NCBI GenBank assembly: GCA_020746995.1
Contig: JAGPXD010000004.1
Coordinates: forward strand, 248,001-312,000
Origin: Plectosphaerella cucumerina
Lineage: Eukaryota; Ascomycota; Sordariomycetes; Glomerellales; Plectosphaerellaceae
Length of the DNA: 64,000 bases
Direction of reading: 5' to 3'
A model generated the notes under the pieces. That model was given only the letters and a program-made list of their open reading frames with translations, had not been told where the DNA came from and searched no databases. This document shows positions 1 through 10,561 of this stretch, piece by piece. The first letter of the stretch is position 1. Every line of letters starts with the position of its first letter. Made by a program: the position numbers and the translations under genes.

Positions 1-152
1 GAACATGGACCACTGCTCCCCGCTGTCCAGCAAAACCACCGAGACAAGTTGGTGAAACAACCCAGCTTGTTGACTATCAATCTCTAAGAAACAGGAGACG
101 ACAGCAGTCGCGGCTAGGCAAGAGACGCAAGAGACTGATAGCCGAAATATTC

Positions 153-863
153 CTACGCCTGGCCGGCCGCACCAGCACCCGGGATGGGTACAATGTTGCC
201 AGGGATACCGCCAGGGAGACCGCCAAGCAGACCACCAAGGGCACCGCCGGGAGCTGCGCCGGGAGCAGCACCGGGAGCCGCGCCAGGAGCACCGCCAGGA
301 GCACCGCCAGGGGCACGACCCGGAGCCGCGCCAGGTGCCGCTCCAGGGGGAGTACCGGGAGCACCGCCGGGGGCACCGCCAGGAGCACGTCCCGGAGCTG
401 CGCCTGGGGCTCCACCAGGGACCGCGCCGGGAGCACCGCCAGGAGCGCCGCCGGGAGCACGACCCGGGGCTCCAGGAGCAGCGCCAGGAGCACCAGGAAC
501 AGCACCGGGAGCGCCAGGAACAGCACCGGGAGCGCCAGGAACAGCGCCAGGAGCTCCACCGGGAGCCGCACCAGGAGCTGCGTTGGGGTTCTGGCGAGGC
601 GGCGTTGTCACCGGCACGATGATCGGGCTCGGAGCGCCGGGGATCGCACCAGATGTTCCATTTCCAGGGGTCTGGCGTTCAACTATCACATCGTTAGAAC
701 ACCCTCTCCAACCCCCGACCTCGGCATGCTTACCAACGACGCTCCGTCTTTGCTCTTCAGCAACAATCTCCGTCGCCTGATGGGAAAACCTGGGCGCAAC
801 CGCCGCAGCAGCGTGTGTGGCGAGCGCCGCCAGGGTGAGAGTAATAGCACCGATGCCCTTCAT
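153..863 (-). CDS. Secreted Pro/Gly/Ala-repeat (collagen/elastin-like) protein
   Basis: A single exon of 236 codons read from ATG 863; the frame is open a little further upstream but has no earlier ATG. The N-terminus (Met-Lys, about 15 hydrophobic residues, then an Ala run) is a clear signal peptide. A short unique segment follows (about residues 20-75, with two Cys-free charged stretches and one Cys). The rest is a near-uninterrupted low-complexity tract of Gly-Ala-Pro-Gly units with periodic Val, Arg or Gly, ending in a hydrophobic Gly/Leu/Ile tail. No catalytic domain is visible. I infer a secreted cell-wall or matrix structural protein; repeats like this vary in length between strains. 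A TATAAAT lies only 26 bp before the ATG, so the 5' end may differ. The function is unknown. Confidence 0.7.
   Translation of the reverse strand: MKGIGAITLTLAALATHAAAAVAPRFSHQATEIVAEEQRRSVVGKHAEVGGWRGCSNDVIVERQTPGNGTSGAIPGAPSPIIVPVTTPPRQNPNAAPGAAPGGAPGAVPGAPGAVPGAPGAVPGAPGAAPGAPGRAPGGAPGGAPGAVPGGAPGAAPGRAPGGAPGGAPGTPPGAAPGAAPGRAPGGAPGGAPGAAPGAAPGAAPGGALGGLLGGLPGGIPGNIVPIPGAGAAGQA
225..590. repeat. Imperfect tandem repeat coding for Gly-Ala-Pro units
   Basis: The stretch is built from 9-18 bp degenerate units whose minus-strand translation repeats GAPGA and GGAPGAAPG. The copy number is high and the units differ by single substitutions, as in a recombining coding minisatellite. It lies inside the secreted protein gene at 153-863. 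Confidence 0.85.
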
Positions 864-1733
864 ATTTGCTGTAGTGGCCTGCACGTGGATTTATACTGAA
901 AGAAGGTATTTTGAAATATGTGGTTGACGAAATGAATGAATCGGGCCTGCCGCAGCGATGAGAGGAGTGGATCGACAAGAAGGGATGCAAAGGAGAACTG
1001 GCTGGGGAAAAAACAGACAGAAGAGAAGCCAAGGACCGCCCTCGAGAGGGCATCTGCTCTTTTTAGGAACAGAGGCCCCATATCAGGACGTGAAGTCCAG
1101 ACGAATCCCTTGGCGAAACATCGGACCAGCAGCAGCACGGAGGCGGCCTGCCTGGTCGCCCGTTCAGAGCCGCGACCGGGAAACGGTGCTCGGACGCCAA
1201 GCACGTGCCCGTGGGGATGCGCTGTGATGGTGGTAATCGTGGATCACGTCTTGTTTCTAGGAGGGAGGCGGAGCGTGGCAATGTCCAAAAATCAGACTGA
1301 CGGTGACAAATATCTGGACGGCCGGAACAGACAAGCAAGCCATGGCAGCCTGTCGAGGCTACAGCACGGTTGTTTACATGGCCGATTCCTCCCGGCGAAC
1401 CTAGAAGCACCGCTGCCACCCAGGCCGCGCAATGCCTACCCGAAAAGCCGTTCCGTTGCCACAGATGACTTGCGCCCACCGGCGCGGCCCTCTGCAACGT
1501 CGCACCCGTGCTGCAGATGGGCCCAAACTCACGTGTACAAAAGTGGAAGGAAACCGTGCTCCGGGTCGTGCCCGGCGATGAAACACGGCCGACTTCAAGT
1601 GATCTCCATTTTTGGCGCCGATCGCCGGATCTTCGGCCGGTCTCCGAAACTGGCACGTCCCGTCTCTCCGATGGAGGCCTGCGAAGGGGGCAGGTCCGGT
1701 GGGGGGAGATGTCTGTCGTTCGCTCGAGGGTTG
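864..1733. other. Intergenic region, sirtuin 3' side to repeat-protein promoter
   Basis: No credible gene. Open frames here are shadows without domains. It must hold the promoter of the minus-strand repeat protein (TATAAAT on the minus strand at 889-895) and the 3' end of the sirtuin transcript. Confidence 0.6.
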
Positions 1734-2876
1734 TTACTGTTCGTTGGGCGAGTCATCTTGTCGAGAAGATGGCATGAGGTTCTCCGAGGGAGCAGCCGTT
1801 GCCTGGTTCGCCCACTCATGCCGCCCCCCGATGATGGGCTTCAGGAGCTCGGGAAGAATGACGGCAGCATCTCCGACGAACACCCAGTCTCGGCCAGGTC
1901 GAATGCCCTTTGCGTCGCTAGGGTCGGTATTCACGACGGCAACACGCGCCCCCTTCTTTGCCGCTGCCTCAGCGTAGCCGGCCGCCGGCCAGACGCTACT
2001 GGAGGTGCCAAGGGTAAGGAAGATGTCGATGGGCTCGGGGTCTTCCAAGAGAGCCTCGACTTGGAGGACAATGTCCAGAGGCAGGCCCTCGCCGAACCAT
2101 ACGACGCCAGGTCGCAGGATGTTGTTCTTGCATTTGGGGCACTGAGGTAGATCCTCCGTCTTGATGCCCGACGTCAGGCGGACATCGGAGCGCGTCGATG
2201 AGGATGGGTGCTTGCCCTCGTTGTCCGTGGACCTGAGGGCGGCGACATCTTCTGATGTGGGAGCGCTGTCCTGGTACTTGTCCCCGAGGATCCTCGAGTT
2301 CTTTTTGGCGAGGCCTGCGAGGAGGAGCGGGCTTGCCTTGGGTATCGCGCCGGAATCGATTCTCCCAATCATCTCGGCCTCATCTTTGGACGGATCAAGG
2401 GCGGGCGTCAAGGACACCTCAAAGTTGTCGTGCTCGACGTAGCCGCAGCACAGTTCATCGGTGCACCGAAGGGTAAACAGGTTGCCGTGAAGTTGCTTCA
2501 GCTGGTCGGGTGGATGGCCGGCGCGGGGGCTCAAGTTGTCGACGTTCTGGGTCAGGGCGACGAAGCCCGGGAGCCTCCTGGCGAGCTCAGCTAGGGCATA
2601 ATGGGCGGTGTTGGGCTCGGCGCGGAGGGCCTCGTGGCGACGGTAGGTGTAGAACTGCCAGACGAGACCTGGGTCGTGGCGGAAGCCGGCGGGCGATGCG
2701 ACCGAGAAGACGTCTTGGTTCTTCCAGAGGCCGTTGGTTCCTCGAAAGGTGGTGAGGCCTGACGCTACAGAGATGCCGGCGCCGATGACTGCAACGATGC
2801 GATTCGCTTTCTTCAAAGAGTCGTGGAAGTCTGCGACCGCCGTGGGGTCCAATTGAGAGGGTGTAGGTTCAGACAT
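1734..2876 (-). CDS. Sirtuin, NAD-dependent protein deacylase (SIRT5-like, class III)
   Basis: An intronless 380-residue protein. Visible motifs are GAGIS (32-36, NAD binding), TQNVD (109-113), catalytic His130 in LHGN, and four zinc-ligand cysteines (C138, C143, C246, C249). The stretch FYTYRR puts Tyr76 and Arg79 in the YxxR spacing that in human SIRT5 reads the acidic tail of succinyl, malonyl or glutaryl lysine, so a desuccinylase-type activity is likely. Family knowledge supports NAD-dependent removal of acyl groups from lysine. An insert of about 80 residues, rich in charged and Ser residues, separates the two zinc Cys pairs and is longer than in SIRT5. No clear mitochondrial presequence is visible, so the location is open. 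The C-terminal 30 residues are polar and probably disordered. Confidence 0.92.
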   Translation of the reverse strand: MSEPTPSQLDPTAVADFHDSLKKANRIVAVIGAGISVASGLTTFRGTNGLWKNQDVFSVASPAGFRHDPGLVWQFYTYRRHEALRAEPNTAHYALAELARRLPGFVALTQNVDNLSPRAGHPPDQLKQLHGNLFTLRCTDELCCGYVEHDNFEVSLTPALDPSKDEAEMIGRIDSGAIPKASPLLLAGLAKKNSRILGDKYQDSAPTSEDVAALRSTDNEGKHPSSSTRSDVRLTSGIKTEDLPQCPKCKNNILRPGVVWFGEGLPLDIVLQVEALLEDPEPIDIFLTLGTSSSVWPAAGYAEAAAKKGARVAVVNTDPSDAKGIRPGRDWVFVGDAAVILPELLKPIIGGRHEWANQATAAPSENLMPSSRQDDSPNEQ

Positions 2877-3602
2877 GCTAGGGGAGGTAAGCTAGCAGGA
2901 AATGACATGCTGTACAAATTGGAGAAAAAATGGCGTCCATCCTGTTGCTTTTGTTCTGACAAGTGCCTCTCGAGATGGTGGTGTTGGAAGTTGGGTGATG
3001 AAGGAGCTTCAGGTGTCGCTGCCTGGTGGGTGGGTGCACTGGCAGTGGGAGCACTGGTGGTTGGTTGATTGGCTTGTGGCCACCACTGCACGAGGTTCAC
3101 GACAACCTGACCTGCCCAACTTTGAAGGAAGAACTTTAGTAAATGCGCTGAAAATAATAGGACCTCCAGATATTTTCGATGGAATCGTCGGTGTTACTTG
3201 ATCAGATCGGAGTGTTGGCCAGTGTGTTGCCGGTGAGGCAGTGGCCAGATCACGGGGCCAGGCTGCCTGTCCATCCCTGTCGCAGCACTAATGCCGCTGT
3301 CGCCATCCTTTCAGCAACCCCTCACACTCTCACACACCTCATTTGAGGATGCACGATTTTCAGCCACTGCATATCATTGCACCGCGTCGTCTTTCGAATA
3401 GATACCCTCGTCAAAGGCCCCCTGTCCTCGGGTACAACACCCGACCCCTCGATTTGATGCCTACTTTTTCCCATCATGGCAGCCACTGCCACTGTGCCGC
3501 AGTCATCTCTTGGCACCGCCAGTCACGCCTCAAGCTGCTGGAGAAGTCGATTCGACGCCACAGCCTGGTTGAACGGTTGCGCCCAGCTTGAGAACCGCCA
3601 AA
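2877..3602. other. Divergent intergenic region (sirtuin / membrane protein)
   Basis: A 726-bp region between two divergent start codons, so it must contain both promoters. I see no coding signal, no convincing TATA box and no repeat beyond short GT-rich stretches near 3020-3065. Confidence 0.6.
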
Positions 3603-6400
3603 ATGCTCACCATCGCTCAAGTCTCCGGTCTCATCGCCGCGTCGGTCATGGTGGGTAAGTAGTGCTCGCCCCATTGCGCTTCCAGCCCGCCTTGTATCCC
3701 GGCTGACAGTCAGCTTACAGTGCAATATGGCCTTCCTGCTGCTCTGGTCATTGTGCTCGTCAAGTCCGTCGGTAACGTAAACACTGCAGCAACATGGTAT
3801 GCTGCATTTCTTCCATCGTTCGCCCCAGTCTGACTCTGGTCACCCAAAGGTCGTCAGTCAACCGAACAATAGCCACCACGCTGTGGCCCATCATCCTCCG
3901 ATCCGACTCGGCTCGCTCTCGAAGCCGGAGCCGGTCTGTAGTGGTGCTCTCCTGGACAATGACGGCATGCGCAGTCCTGCTGGTCGTCGCCGGCGTGGTG
4001 GCACCTCTGGGACTGCGTGAGGAGATCGCTGCGCACCCCGGCGCGGCGCGGCCTCATCTCTTCCAGTACGTCAAAGACCCGACACCCTGGGGCGTCAGCA
4101 CCCATGACCGGCCGCATCTTCCCTTTGGCAGATACTGCGAGTATGGCCGGAGACTCAACTGCCCCGGCCAATACCAAGGCGTCGACTTCCTCGAAGTCCG
4201 CCCAGGTCAACTTGAGAGTGTCAAGACGGACGAATCGTCCACCATCAACACGACAGTCCCCGCGAACTACACAAAAATGTTCTCCAGTGCTACAGACGAT
4301 CCAGGAAACACCTTGTCCGGCCTCTTTGACGTCCAATTTCGTCGGTGGACGGTCCGCATGGTTGACATCATCGATCATGGTGCGCCACGGGTCGTTGCCG
4401 ACCCTCGACCCGTCGAGGTCCTCATTCCCCAAGATGACATTGTCATCAAGGAAGGCCTTGTCGTCGATGTCCGAGACAATCCAGGAATCGGATACCGCAA
4501 CCATACGGTGCCCGTTGGTCTTCCACACGGGGGAGTCTGGAGCGAAGACATCAGCTGGATCGAGCCCGTCTCAGCATGCGCCGACACCAACCTCAGCATC
4601 GAGGTTGACATACGAGCGAACATCAGTTCTTTCGACCAAATAGAGCGCATCTACCTCGTCGACAGGGGTGCTTTCCGCAACCTGGACTTGACCGCGTTGG
4701 AATCTCGCCCCTGGCTTGATAACCAGACGCTCGACCTTCCTGGCCGCGCCCAAAAAGCTGCTCGGATGTACAACATGCTGGCCGCTTCCTTCTTGAACGT
4801 GTCCCTGCCGATCAACTCCTCGTCCGGGATTTTGCCAAAATTCGACGTGGGAAACTCAAATGACCTGAAGCCAGGTTGGTCGGCTCTTCTATTCACCCTC
4901 TTGGATCGTGACACCCTCAAGATCGGCCCATTGGCACCACTTGACGATTCCTTTGACGGCAGCGGCTCTTTTGTTCCACCACCCGATGACTTCATACCAG
5001 AGTACCCGGACGGCATGAGGAAAATGTTTGCCTCTAACCTGACATCAATCGGTACGCTGCGTCTCTCTCCCCCTTTGCAGCTGCCGTCTAACCTCCTCCA
5101 TGTAGCTCAGATCTGCAAAGGCTTCTACATCCTGGACTCGGCGTCGATGGATAGAAGAGCGGCAAACATTACGAACCCCATGGTCGAGTGTGGCCTTCTC
5201 ATCGGCCCCGGCCGGTCCATTAACGCCAAGGACGGGGAAAGCGGCGTGACCACGCCTTTTGAAGACCTCATCAGCGGGACCGAAATCAAGAGAAAAGACA
5301 TATTCGTGTGTGCGACTGGCGTGCGGGCCAGCATCAAGACGATTGACTTCCGTTACAACGGGACAGGGGCTAGTCTTGACAACCTCCGCATCGACCGCAT
5401 TGCCGACAAGGAGTATCCAGACGACAAGTCGAAACCCCTCTGGGCCGTAGAAACCAGCGGCGACCAGCGGATGACCTTTGATCCCCTCTGGGGCATGGTC
5501 AGCGACAGCTACGAGGACACGGAGGGCTTCTACACGATGCGCTCGGAGAAGCTCTGGCTTCCCACCGGCGTCAGCACTTCCATCTCATGGGGCAATGCAT
5601 TCCCTTCGTCCGACACTCTCTCTGGCCCCATGGCCCCAGCCATTAGCTTGGGCACACTGTACGAGTCGAGCACGGGGCTGGACGAGCCAATCCACAGCGG
5701 CAGCGCTTCCTTCCCTCTTGTCGAACGCTTCGCCCGGCTGTTTTCAAGCCAGGCAAATGTGTCACAGATTCCAAGCTTGATCCTTACCGACACCCTCGCC
5801 TCGCTCCTCGTCGGCACCAAGACGGCCATCCGATCAGCGCCTGTGGGATTCCCGGCCATGCTCAGCGTCGACGACCCGGCCTCGGGGTTGTCTCGCGCGA
5901 ACGTCGTTCCCTACCGGCGGGTCATTCGCTACGACCTGCGTTTCGCGATTCCGGGCTTCATCGTGCTGGCAGTTCTTGTGGTGGTGTTCGCCTGGGCCGC
6001 GGCCATCGTGGTCTTCGATGGGTTCGGCATCATCCGCACCCTCCGCGACATGTACAACCAGACGTCCACTGGCCGCCTTGCCACTCTGCTGCTGCGACCA
6101 GGTCAGGGTGACCCGAACGAATCGGAAAGCAAATGGGCCAAGACGGACGGGAATATCGTGCTTGACTTTGGGCGATTCGGCGGCAGGAGAGCGGACTATT
6201 TCGTTCGACTGTCGGAAGGTGACAAGGGGTTGCTCGCTCAGCCGGAGCAGTCTGAGGTTTCGGCGGCTCACATCGGGTATGATGAGTTCCAGCAGAACCC
6301 GGGTTATGATGGGTTCCAGCAGAATCCCGGATATGAGATGGAACCGTACAGGGACGGGATGACTTCTGCGAGCTCCTTTTCGCAGCCTTCAAGGTGGTGA
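3603..6400 (+). CDS. Large fungal membrane protein of unknown function
   Basis: Three exons (3603-3654, 3721-3796, 3850-6400) give 892 residues; both introns have GT-AG ends and frame is kept. Hydrophobic segments lie at about residues 8-34 and 72-97. A long polar domain with many NxS/T sites follows (about 100-730), probably extracytoplasmic. A strong membrane helix lies at about 740-765, then a cytosolic tail of about 125 residues. An Arg/Ser cluster (SARSRSRSRS) precedes the second helix. The tail ends with two 9-residue repeats built on GYDxFQQNP. The conserved-looking block after helix 2 (RYCEYG, CPGQ) resembles uncharacterised families expanded in plant-associated sordariomycetes; this is recollection, not a search. 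No enzymatic motif is recognised. A surface sensor or receptor-like role is only a guess. Confidence 0.8.
6275..6330 (+). repeat. Two tandem 27-bp coding repeats
   Basis: Two near-identical copies encode GYDxFQQNP, with a third partial copy (GYEMEP), in the cytosolic tail of the large membrane protein. Confidence 0.7.
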
Positions 6401-6802
6401 GGATGGCAGCTCGGGCGCAGAGCATCGTTTTGAGCCCTTTCAACACACGAGAGACTTCTGATTGACTCGCCACCAGTCTAGACTGGCGAATTGATGCATG
6501 AGCGACGATACCGAGGTTGTCAAGCAATGCTCCGACGTGAGGTTCAATTCCACCGCAGCAAGACCCCCTCAGCCCGCAGATGGTTGACCCCCTCATCATG
6601 CAGGAAGTCGGCACCTCGTGTCGATCTCGCCCGCCCAGCCACACTTGGCACCGAGGGCGAATCAAACCCGACGGATGCTTGGTTGCGATATTCGAGCCTT
6701 GAGCAATGGTCCTGGGAGGAAATGTCCATAAATAGGCCGTAAGCCTCCTTCAAGACCTGGGTGACTTGCTCACTAGGCAATCACACCACGAGTACATCCG
6801 TC
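6401..6802. other. Intergenic region before HNH-type gene
   Basis: 402 bp with no gene. A GGTTCAATTCC string near 6541 resembles a pol III B box, but no T-arm or acceptor stem can be folded around it. It holds the 3' end of the membrane protein gene and the promoter of the next gene. Confidence 0.55.
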
Positions 6803-8060
6803 ATGCCTCACCCCTTTCACCTGTCGAACGATCAGATCAAGGCGCGTGTCGACCGTGCTTCTGCAATCCGCAGCATGATAAGAGACATGCAATGGAACCC
6901 CGGATGGGAGTTCACGGCATACCACGCAGATGCGTTGGCACTGATCCCTTCGGCCAACTTTGGTCATGTCTTTCAAGAAGCAGCGCATCTCGGGATTGTG
7001 GTCGACAACCGCCTTACTCACATCTCGTGGGCCATAAGACATTGTAAGTGATGACCGTCTAGCGCCGGTGGCAGTCTTCAGGCTCGAGGTTGCAATGGCT
7101 GACGAACGTTGGTAGTCGTGCTAGCAAGGCATCATGACGCCACGAGTCTCAAGGCACGACCATCCCCTGCCGTAGGAAGTGCAGCGCTCAAGGTGGGTTT
7201 GACGAAGGTACCCGCGAGAGGAACAAGTTTGACAAACAAAGTGCCAGGAGAGGGACGGCTTTGCCTGCGTCCTGACAGGCGCGCCCGATGCCGAGGCAGT
7301 TCCAATTCTGCCTCTCTCGTGGAGCCGAGATGCACCGGCTGCTGCCGTGACTGCATCGGTTCTGCGAGACCTGAGCCTTTTCGGCCATGAAGGAGGGCCG
7401 GACGTGGTCAAGCATCTGTCTGGACTCAGTCAAGTCGGGGAGACACACCACTCGTGGAATATGATCAGCCTCGACCGCCGACTGGCCGTTCTATGGCAGA
7501 GGTGCCTCTTTGGCCTCGAGTGGGTGGGAAGCACGACGGCTGCCGCGGAAGGGGCAGATCTGGTTACTGTGTTACTGCGCTTTCATTGGCTTCAGAGGGA
7601 GACGGCGAGACCTTCGAGGCCTGTCAACGACGAAGCCCTTGGCGAGATTATGAGCCAAGTCTGCAGTAGCGACAACAGTTCCTCGCTCTTGTCTTTAAAG
7701 CAACCCGATGGGGACACCATCGCTCTACCCTCCGGCATGCAGATACAAAGCGGACACACCCTCTCGATCAGCATGCCGGTGTCGGAAGTGACAGGCTTCG
7801 AGGCCATGATCCGACTACAATGGGTTCTAGTCTGCATGGGAGCTCTTTCAGGGGCTGCGAAGGATGCCGACAGCAATGATGGAGATGGTGAAAGCTACGA
7901 TCAGTGGGTTGGGACGGCTGCCAGGTGGCTGGAGGATATCCCCGATCTTCCCGAGAGGTTCGATGATGGCCTGGGGGTCCGGGAGGGCGGCCGCGTGGTG
8001 GTGAAAAGGGTTGGCGGCCTCACTCTGGAAGGCATGTCCACAGTCATGAGTTTTGATTAG
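6803..8060 (+). CDS. HNH_2-type nuclease-like protein, fungal family
   Basis: Exons 6803-7043, 7116-7192 and 7248-8060 give 376 residues in frame. The second splice joins an Ala-Leu-Lys to RDGFACVLTG, which restores the start of the fungal HNH_2 module (usually a charged RDG-x-x-CxLTG, then AHIxP, then HxWNxIxL). The third hallmark is present as HSWNMISLDRRLAVLW. The second, where a His normally precedes IxP, reads AVPILP here, so the first His of the HNH site is lost. This suggests a catalytically altered or dead nuclease fold. The N-terminal about 100 residues are a helical region without known motifs. Such proteins are numerous in sordariomycetes and their role is not established. Promoter and partners are not evident. 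Confidence 0.75.
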
Positions 8061-8856
8061 GTCAATGAACTTGAAGATGCTCTTACTCCTCGACAATCTC
8101 AGGGAGTCTCGAGGCTTCATCCCCTGGCCAGCACAGTGGGAGACTGTGTTCGGCCAGGGGCTGACAGGGGCCGAGTCTGGGTGTCAGGCAGCTCAAAGGC
8201 GACTGCGAATGGATGTACACTGGCACTCAGGCAGAGCTGTGTTTAAAGCAACCGTAGAAGTCGGTCCATCCATCGGCGAAATCATAGATGCGATCGGTGT
8301 TGACATATGCGCTCTAACAGTGAAGCTAGCAAAATGGCTGTTCAGCTGATAGTCGGGTGTGGCCCCTCCTGGGATTTTGTTTAACCGCCCCTCGGCATCC
8401 CGGGCCATCTTGAACCTCCACATTCAACACCGGATTCAGGCACAGGCGACTCTCTTGAACTCTTGGGTTCAAGTTCTGGATATCGACCTCACGCCCTCAC
8501 GAACCCACGTCTTCTGTACCATGATCAAGTCTCCCTTTGCCAGCTCTGAACCCAGCCATGAAGCACACTCCCGCCATCCCGTTTGTCTGTGGCCCAAGAG
8601 CAATGAGCACGAGCACCCAGCGTCGAGCCCCAAGTGGGTGAACCATTTGCCGCACCATCTCCCGATCTCCCCACACTGCTGCGGGACAGCACTACAGGGC
8701 CTTGCGGCAGGGGACTTCGGAACAACGTCACGGCAAACGAGGGGGGGGGGGCAGCTAACTCGAGCGCGCCGTCGGGTCCCGTCGCTCCAAACATGGGCCG
8801 AGGGAGCTCCGATTTCCATTCCTCGTCGACAGCTCGTCTTTTTCTCCCATTCACGA
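8061..8856. other. Intergenic region with an 11-G run
   Basis: 796 bp with no supported gene. A homopolymer of 11 G lies at 8741-8751. The region holds the 3' end of the HNH-type gene and the promoter of the carboxymuconate cyclase. Confidence 0.6.
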
Positions 8857-10196
8857 ATGTCATTGAATGCCATTTTGCCCATGCGCCCTCTCCTACAAGC
8901 GTTCTTGAACCGAAGCGGCCGACAATTGAGAGGTCCTGCAATCGCTGCCCAAGCTCCGACACCTTCAAGACACTTCCACGCCAGTGCCTCCCCCAGAATG
9001 CCAGTCCACCACCTCATGATCGGCACCTGGACGCCTCCGGGTGCCATCTTCACCGTCGCCTTTGACGACGAGAAGCTCACGCTGGAGCTGGTCAAGAGGA
9101 CCGAGATCCCCCATGAGGAGCCCATCTCATGGATGACCTTTGACGTGGGTGTCCCCGACTTCATCGCGCAATGGCCATGACAGCTCACGCCTCTGCAGCA
9201 TGCCCGGAAAAACATCTACGGCGCCGCCATGAAGAAGTGGTCCAGCTACTCGGTCAAGAGCCCGACAGAGATTGTCCACGAGGCCGCGCATCCCATGTTG
9301 CACGACGGTAGGTTCAAGGCCTTACCACTGACCTGCGCAATTGACTGACGCGCACCGCAGCCCAGGCGTCCTCCTCCGACACCAACACACGCGCCATCTT
9401 CCTCCTCGCCGCCAAGCAGCCGCCCTACGCCGTCTACGCGAACCCCTTCTACAACCACGCCGGCGCCGGCACCGTCATCCCCGTCACCAAAACGGGCACC
9501 CTCGCCGCCGAACCAGTCCACCACTACCCCCTTGACCCTCACAGCGGCATCCACGGCTCCGTCTTTGACCCGACAGAAACCTACCTCTACTCAGCCGATC
9601 TGCGCGCCAACAAGCTCTGGACGCATCGCAAGGACCCCTCCACCGGCGCCCTCGAACTCGTCGGCTCCGTCGATGCCCCGGACCCAAAAGATCACCCGCG
9701 ATGGGTCGCCATGCACCCCTCGGGCAAGTTCCTCTACGCCCTCATGGAGGCCGGCAACCGTCTGTGCCTCTACCTCATCGACCCCGCCACCCACATGCCC
9801 GTCTACACCCACAAGTCCTACCCCCTCATCCCGCCCGGCATCCCCAACAGCGGCACCATGTACCGCTCCGACGTGTGCGAGCTCACCAGCTCCGGCCGCC
9901 ACCTCTTCGCCACCGCCAGGGCCAACAGCTTCGACCTGACGGGCTACATTGCCGCCTTCAGGCTCGATGACAATGGTGACATTGAGCGCCAGATCGCTCT
10001 GAACCCCACACCCACGAGCGGCGGCCACTCCAACGCCGTCTCGCCGTGCCCGTGGTCCGATGAGTGGATCGCCATTACCGACGATCAGGAGGGCTGGATT
10101 GAGGTGTACCGGTGGAAGGATGAGTTCCTGGGCCGTGTGGCGCGTCTGAGGATCCCGGAGCCCGGCTTCGGCATGAACGCCATTTGGTACGACTAA
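8857..10196 (+). CDS. 3-carboxy-cis,cis-muconate lactonizing enzyme (carboxymuconate cyclase)
   Basis: Exons 8857-9144, 9199-9307 and 9361-10196 give 410 residues. The enzyme cycloisomerises 3-carboxy-cis,cis-muconate to 3-carboxymuconolactone in the fungal protocatechuate branch of the beta-ketoadipate pathway, which breaks down lignin- and plant-derived aromatics. From MPVHHLMIGTWTPPGA to the C-terminal GFGMNAIWYD the chain closely follows the Neurospora enzyme, a seven-bladed beta-propeller (established family knowledge). Hallmarks include DHPRWVAMHP and GGHSNAVSPCPWSDEW. About 48 residues before that Met are extra: Arg-, Ala- and Ser-rich without acidic residues, like a mitochondrial presequence. 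Starts at 8857 or 8881 both keep it; the Met of MPVHH at 8998 would remove it. The 3' exon has very strong C/G third positions. Confidence 0.93.
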
Positions 10197-10204
10197 ATAG
10201 GGGA

Positions 10205-10561
10205 TTAGATGGACGGCGATAGAATAAAGTGAACCGTTTTGATACACCGGCACTCGATGACGCTCTGCGTTGGCTTGGAAGAGCTAGCAGCCGGTTCTTC
10301 GTGAACTATCAAGTCTGACAAGTCTTCCACAAGCTCCAACAGTTTGGCTGTGGGTATGCGTCTTGGATCGTGGAGAGTGCTTGACAAAACTGGCGTTAGG
10401 CTAGCCAAGCAATGGATGCAAGTGTTCGGTGTTATTTCTGATAGATGTTCAGGGTCCAGGGACCAGCGCCGCTTCAAATTCGCCGCTAGATCCATGGCAT
10501 CTTGTGGACGAGTCAAACCGAGTTCAAATCCCCATGAGGAGATATCAGCAACTTTCTGCAA
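10205..10561 (-). pseudogene. Orphan coding-like ORF, possible gene remnant
   Basis: A minus-strand frame of about 118 codons with protein-like composition (helical, Leu-rich, with CIHCLASL and LLELVEDLSDL). It has no upstream ATG: the first in-frame Met is at 10495, which would leave 96 residues. Further upstream the frame meets a stop right after an acceptor-like ACATACAG, so it could be a 3' exon. No plausible 5' exon is visible and codon use lacks the strong G/C third-position bias of the neighbour. It could be a decayed gene or chance. No family is recognised. Confidence 0.2.

Noticed and set aside
936..2150. Plus-strand frame of 404 codons
   Set aside because: It overlaps the well-supported sirtuin on the other strand, has no domain and an atypical Arg/Ser/Cys-rich composition: a shadow frame.
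6530..6560. tRNA B-box-like GGTTCAATTCC
   Set aside because: No five-pair T-stem, no A box at the right distance and no acceptor stem.
10515..10540. tRNA B-box-like GAGTTCAAATCC
   Set aside because: The flanks do not pair into a T-arm; it lies within a coding-like frame on the other strand.
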